From Thermoproteota archaeon (GTDB taxonomy: Archaea; Thermoproteota; Thermoprotei_A; Sulfolobales; NBVN01), in the NCBI GenBank assembly GCA_030550455.1, contig JAUQPH010000001.1, positions 128,259 through 192,258 on the forward strand: 64,000 nucleotides of DNA, in the 5' to 3' direction. Under the pieces are notes generated by a model, which saw nothing but the letters and a program-made list of their open reading frames with translations, searched no databases and was not told the origin of the DNA. Made by a program: the position numbers and the translations under genes. The stretch's first letter is position 1; each line of letters begins with the position of its first letter. Below are positions 61,675 to 64,000 of the stretch, piece after piece.

Positions 61675-63045
61675 TTACGCTGATTTTTTCACGAACTTGT
61701 AGCGCTCATATATCATAGTAACTCTATCTTTCTCAATGAAGAACTCTGCGTCAATTCTACTTCCGTAGCTAACTGTATAGTACTTAGCGTATTCATCACT
61801 TAACTCAAGTGGCACTAGAGGAGTTACGATCTCTCTGTATCTGTCCTTGTACTCTATAGCTAGGAAGTCTCCCATTCTTTTAACGTATACCCTATAGGTC
61901 CCTTTATATGTTTCGTAAACACCGGTAAGCTTGTCTATGATTTTATCCTGCTTTATAAAGTAGAGAGAGTTCTCGGGGTCGTAACCTAATGTAAGAGCTA
62001 GAGCATACATTCCTATAAATGATAGTGGGTAACCGCTGGCATTCGCTAGAACCACTACCCCCACTTTATCACTCGGTATGTAGCCCATGAACGCTGTATA
62101 TACGAGGACGGATCCACTATGTCGAACGAGTTTTCTACCAAGGAATTCATCAGTTATGGTCAATCCATAACCATACGAATCATCCTTAAACAACCCGGAG
62201 GGTATTCTTATATACTTTCTCTCCATTAATTCAATGCTATAGCGACTTACGACCTCTACCTCATTGTAGCTACCTCTGTTGATGAGCATCAGTATGTATT
62301 TAGCCATATCTTCGCAATTGCTCAGTAATCCTCCATCTGCTTTTATACCGTAGGGAAACCTGCTCCTTATGTACCGCCCATCCCTATCTATAATGTAGGG
62401 TACTGCCACATCTGAATCTCTCGACACTTCGCTCTCTTCGAAGTAGGTTCGCTCCATACCGAGGGGCTTTAGTATATTAGTTCTTACAAAATCTTCGTAG
62501 CTCGTTCCACTAATTCTTGAGACTATGTAACCTAAGAGGACGTAGCCCTCGTTTAAGTAAAAGTACCTAGTGCCTGGTTCCGAGTGAACCCAGGAACCGT
62601 AATCCGACATGAACGCTATTACGTCCTCTGGTGTGGAAACTGGAAGCCAGCGTGTGTCGAGACCAAGGGAGCCTCTAATGAATGCTTCAGCATAAGCTAG
62701 TGCCGGAATACCGCTTGAGTGAGTGAGCAAATGGTGCACTTTAATCGGCTTTCCCAATGCTTCCAGCTTTATTGGAACATATTTTGAAACTTCGTCATCA
62801 AGAGAGAGCTTACCGTTTTCAACTAGCTTCAGTATGGCGAGTGCTGTAAAGGATTTAGTGACTGAGCCAATACCATAGATAGTCTTAGTGGTTGGAGCTA
62901 ACCCTCTCTCAACGTCTTTAAACCCGTAACTTCTCGAGTACACCACTTTACCGTCCTTCACTATCGCTAGTGATAGCCCGGGAATCTTGGTTTGAGACAT
63001 CTTTTCAATAACGAAAGAATCAAGCTTATTGAACTCCATATACAT
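61675..63045 (-). CDS. Serine beta-lactamase-fold hydrolase
   Basis: Penicillin-binding-protein/beta-lactamase (class C-like) family hydrolase of 456 residues. The SxxK nucleophile motif is GIGSVTKSFTALAILKLVEN, the YxN motif is FYLNEGYVLLG, and HSG appears in LVRHSGSVLVY as the third motif. A C-terminal beta-rich domain (about residues 350-456) is present, as in archaeal relatives acting on peptides or esters. No signal peptide is visible, so it is probably cytoplasmic. Confidence 0.9.
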   Translation of the reverse strand: MYMEFNKLDSFVIEKMSQTKIPGLSLAIVKDGKVVYSRSYGFKDVERGLAPTTKTIYGIGSVTKSFTALAILKLVENGKLSLDDEVSKYVPIKLEALGKPIKVHHLLTHSSGIPALAYAEAFIRGSLGLDTRWLPVSTPEDVIAFMSDYGSWVHSEPGTRYFYLNEGYVLLGYIVSRISGTSYEDFVRTNILKPLGMERTYFEESEVSRDSDVAVPYIIDRDGRYIRSRFPYGIKADGGLLSNCEDMAKYILMLINRGSYNEVEVVSRYSIELMERKYIRIPSGLFKDDSYGYGLTITDEFLGRKLVRHSGSVLVYTAFMGYIPSDKVGVVVLANASGYPLSFIGMYALALTLGYDPENSLYFIKQDKIIDKLTGVYETYKGTYRVYVKRMGDFLAIEYKDRYREIVTPLVPLELSDEYAKYYTVSYGSRIDAEFFIEKDRVTMIYERYKFVKKSA

Positions 63046-63067
63046 CCTAGCTCTACGTTAAGTACGA

Positions 63068-63077
63068 CTTTATATGT
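63068..63077 (+). promoter_or_regulatory. TATA box for the DUF711 gene
   Basis: CTTTATATGT lies about 38-47 bases before ATG 63115, giving a predicted short leader. The same gap also holds the upstream region of the divergent hydrolase gene. Confidence 0.4.
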
Positions 63078-63114
63078 TTATTACGTATTCAGGACATCAT
63101 ATCTGGTACCCGCT

Positions 63115-64000
63115 ATGCCTATGGTTAGAGCACTAACTCTACACGTTAAATCTGAAAAATATAAACCCCAAGAACTAGTTCAGCTCTTAGGGGATCTCAA
63201 GAAGTCCATAGAGAGCCGAGGTATATCGGTTTGGACTCTAAGAGCATCATTTAGTGAAGACCTCGATTGGAGAGAGGCAATAAGTTACTGCGGAGATAAG
63301 GTGATGATAGCAGCTTACCATAAGAGTGTGGATGAGGTGAGGGTTTCAGACTTAGTAGAATACCTTAAGAAGTGCGGGAACGGCTATGCTACTATACTGG
63401 CAACTGAGGATAACCTAGAGTACCTCTCTAGGCTTTACGTAGAGTTGTCGAGAATATTAAGCGAAGACTATTTTACTAGAATTGGTGTTAGCTATGGGAG
63501 CTACGTACAAACTCCGTACTTTCCGATATCAACAGCCCGTGAGGACTCTGTATCCGTAGCGTACCGCTATATAGACTTGCTACTTTCATCAGAACCAAAT
63601 AGATGGACTGAAGTAATTCAAGAAATAACGAGAAAAGTAGGTCTTTTCCTTAAAGATGTAGCTGGAGGAATTGGTTTGAGAGTTTATCACGACATATCTA
63701 TCTCTCCATGGATGACTGAAAGCTCGGTCGATGTAGTCGAGAAGCTTGGTGCGGTATTTCCTGAAGTAGGAACTTTAGGCTCAGTATATAGAGTAAACCG
63801 CGTACTTACGGAAGCATCGAGCCGCATTGAGAGTACAGGGTTCAATGAGCTCATGATGCCGGTAGCTGAAGACGATAGATTAAAGGAGCTTGTGAAGAGA
63901 GGAAAGCTGAGGTTAGAGAACCTTATAGGGCTTAGTACTGCCTGTGTGGCTGGATTAGATATGGTCGCAGTACCGAGAGACCTCAACTACTTAAAGAACT
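63115..64000 (+). CDS. DUF711 (UPF0210) family protein, truncated by window end
   Basis: Open to the last base without a stop, about 295 codons seen. It starts MVRALTLHVKSEKYKPQELV, with SVWTLRASFSEDLDWREAIS, GVSYGSYVQTPYFPISTARE and KDVAGGIGLRVYHDISISPW, and continues through TGFNELMMPVAEDDRLKE. These match DUF711, a family with distant similarity to glycyl-radical-type barrels but unknown function. ATG 63115 is used; ATG 63121 is also possible. Confidence 0.85.
   Translation, partial: MPMVRALTLHVKSEKYKPQELVQLLGDLKKSIESRGISVWTLRASFSEDLDWREAISYCGDKVMIAAYHKSVDEVRVSDLVEYLKKCGNGYATILATEDNLEYLSRLYVELSRILSEDYFTRIGVSYGSYVQTPYFPISTAREDSVSVAYRYIDLLLSSEPNRWTEVIQEITRKVGLFLKDVAGGIGLRVYHDISISPWMTESSVDVVEKLGAVFPEVGTLGSVYRVNRVLTEASSRIESTGFNELMMPVAEDDRLKELVKRGKLRLENLIGLSTACVAGLDMVAVPRDLNYLKN

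Noticed and set aside
1-64000. CRISPR arrays
   Set aside because: No regularly spaced direct repeats and no cas genes were seen anywhere in the window.

Overview
The window looks like chromosomal DNA of a thermophilic Thermoproteota (Crenarchaeota) archaeon, probably Desulfurococcales-like. The evidence is a split RNA polymerase A'/A'' pair, archaeal/eukaryotic-type ribosomal proteins (L30e, S4e, L32e, L19e), archaeal adenylate kinase, Pelota, geranylgeranylglyceryl phosphate synthase, mevalonate kinase, archease/RtcB, an ESCRT-III (CdvB-like) protein, TATA boxes with short leaders, and frequent GTG/TTG starts. No species can be named from the sequence alone.

Layout. 1-2.9 kb: end of the RNA polymerase operon (rpoA1-rpoA2-rpl30e-nusA-rps12). 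2.9-5.4 kb: DHH phosphoesterase, DUF429 protein and an orphan. 5.4-6.9 kb: gene-poor DNA with GC-rich islands that look like decayed ends of IS200/IS605-type tnpB elements. 6.9-9.9 kb: a large solitary N6-adenine DNA methylase. 10.5-13.5 kb: a small winged-helix-like protein, a Mut7-C RNase-family protein, a MoaD-MoaE fusion, a SPOUT methyltransferase and a candidate C/D box sRNA. 13.7-32.5 kb: the S10/spc ribosomal protein operons through secY, adkA, an EMC3-like membrane protein and pelota. This run is interrupted twice: by a three-gene rtcB cassette between rps19 and rpl22, and by a tnpB pseudogene between rpl15 and secY.

32.7-43 kb holds housekeeping genes: an S-adenosylmethionine decarboxylase-family enzyme, mevalonate kinase, a DUF72 protein, archease, a geranylgeranyl reductase-like flavoprotein, prolyl-tRNA synthetase, a TGS GTPase and the TldD/TldE pair. 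43-50.5 kb is mainly membrane and transport genes (MFS, DUF401, DUF3311 plus sodium:solute symporter, M20 peptidase, a GT4 glycosyltransferase). 50.5-52 kb is decayed coding and transposon DNA ending in a tRNA-Gly(CCC). 52-64 kb contains a secreted or anchored orphan, GGGP synthase, an Elf1-like factor, a pyruvate carboxylase B-type carboxyltransferase, a CdvB paralogue, a THUMP protein, a phosphohexomutase, a radical SAM enzyme, a coiled-coil protein, a methyltransferase, a beta-lactamase-fold hydrolase and a truncated DUF711 gene.

Main points for a second look: (i) two near-universal genes, nusA and rps19, whose conserved N termini lie upstream of any ATG/GTG/TTG and seem to need CTG and ACG starts; (ii) a dispersed family of tnpB 3' tails, including two inverted copies with 92 identical bases in which conservation falls off right after the stop codon of a shared small reading frame; (iii) a C/D box sRNA candidate whose two guides appear to match neighbouring 23S rRNA segments; (iv) rtcB inserted into the ribosomal operon. 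Several start positions below differ from the longest open frame because of ribosome binding sites and family N termini.
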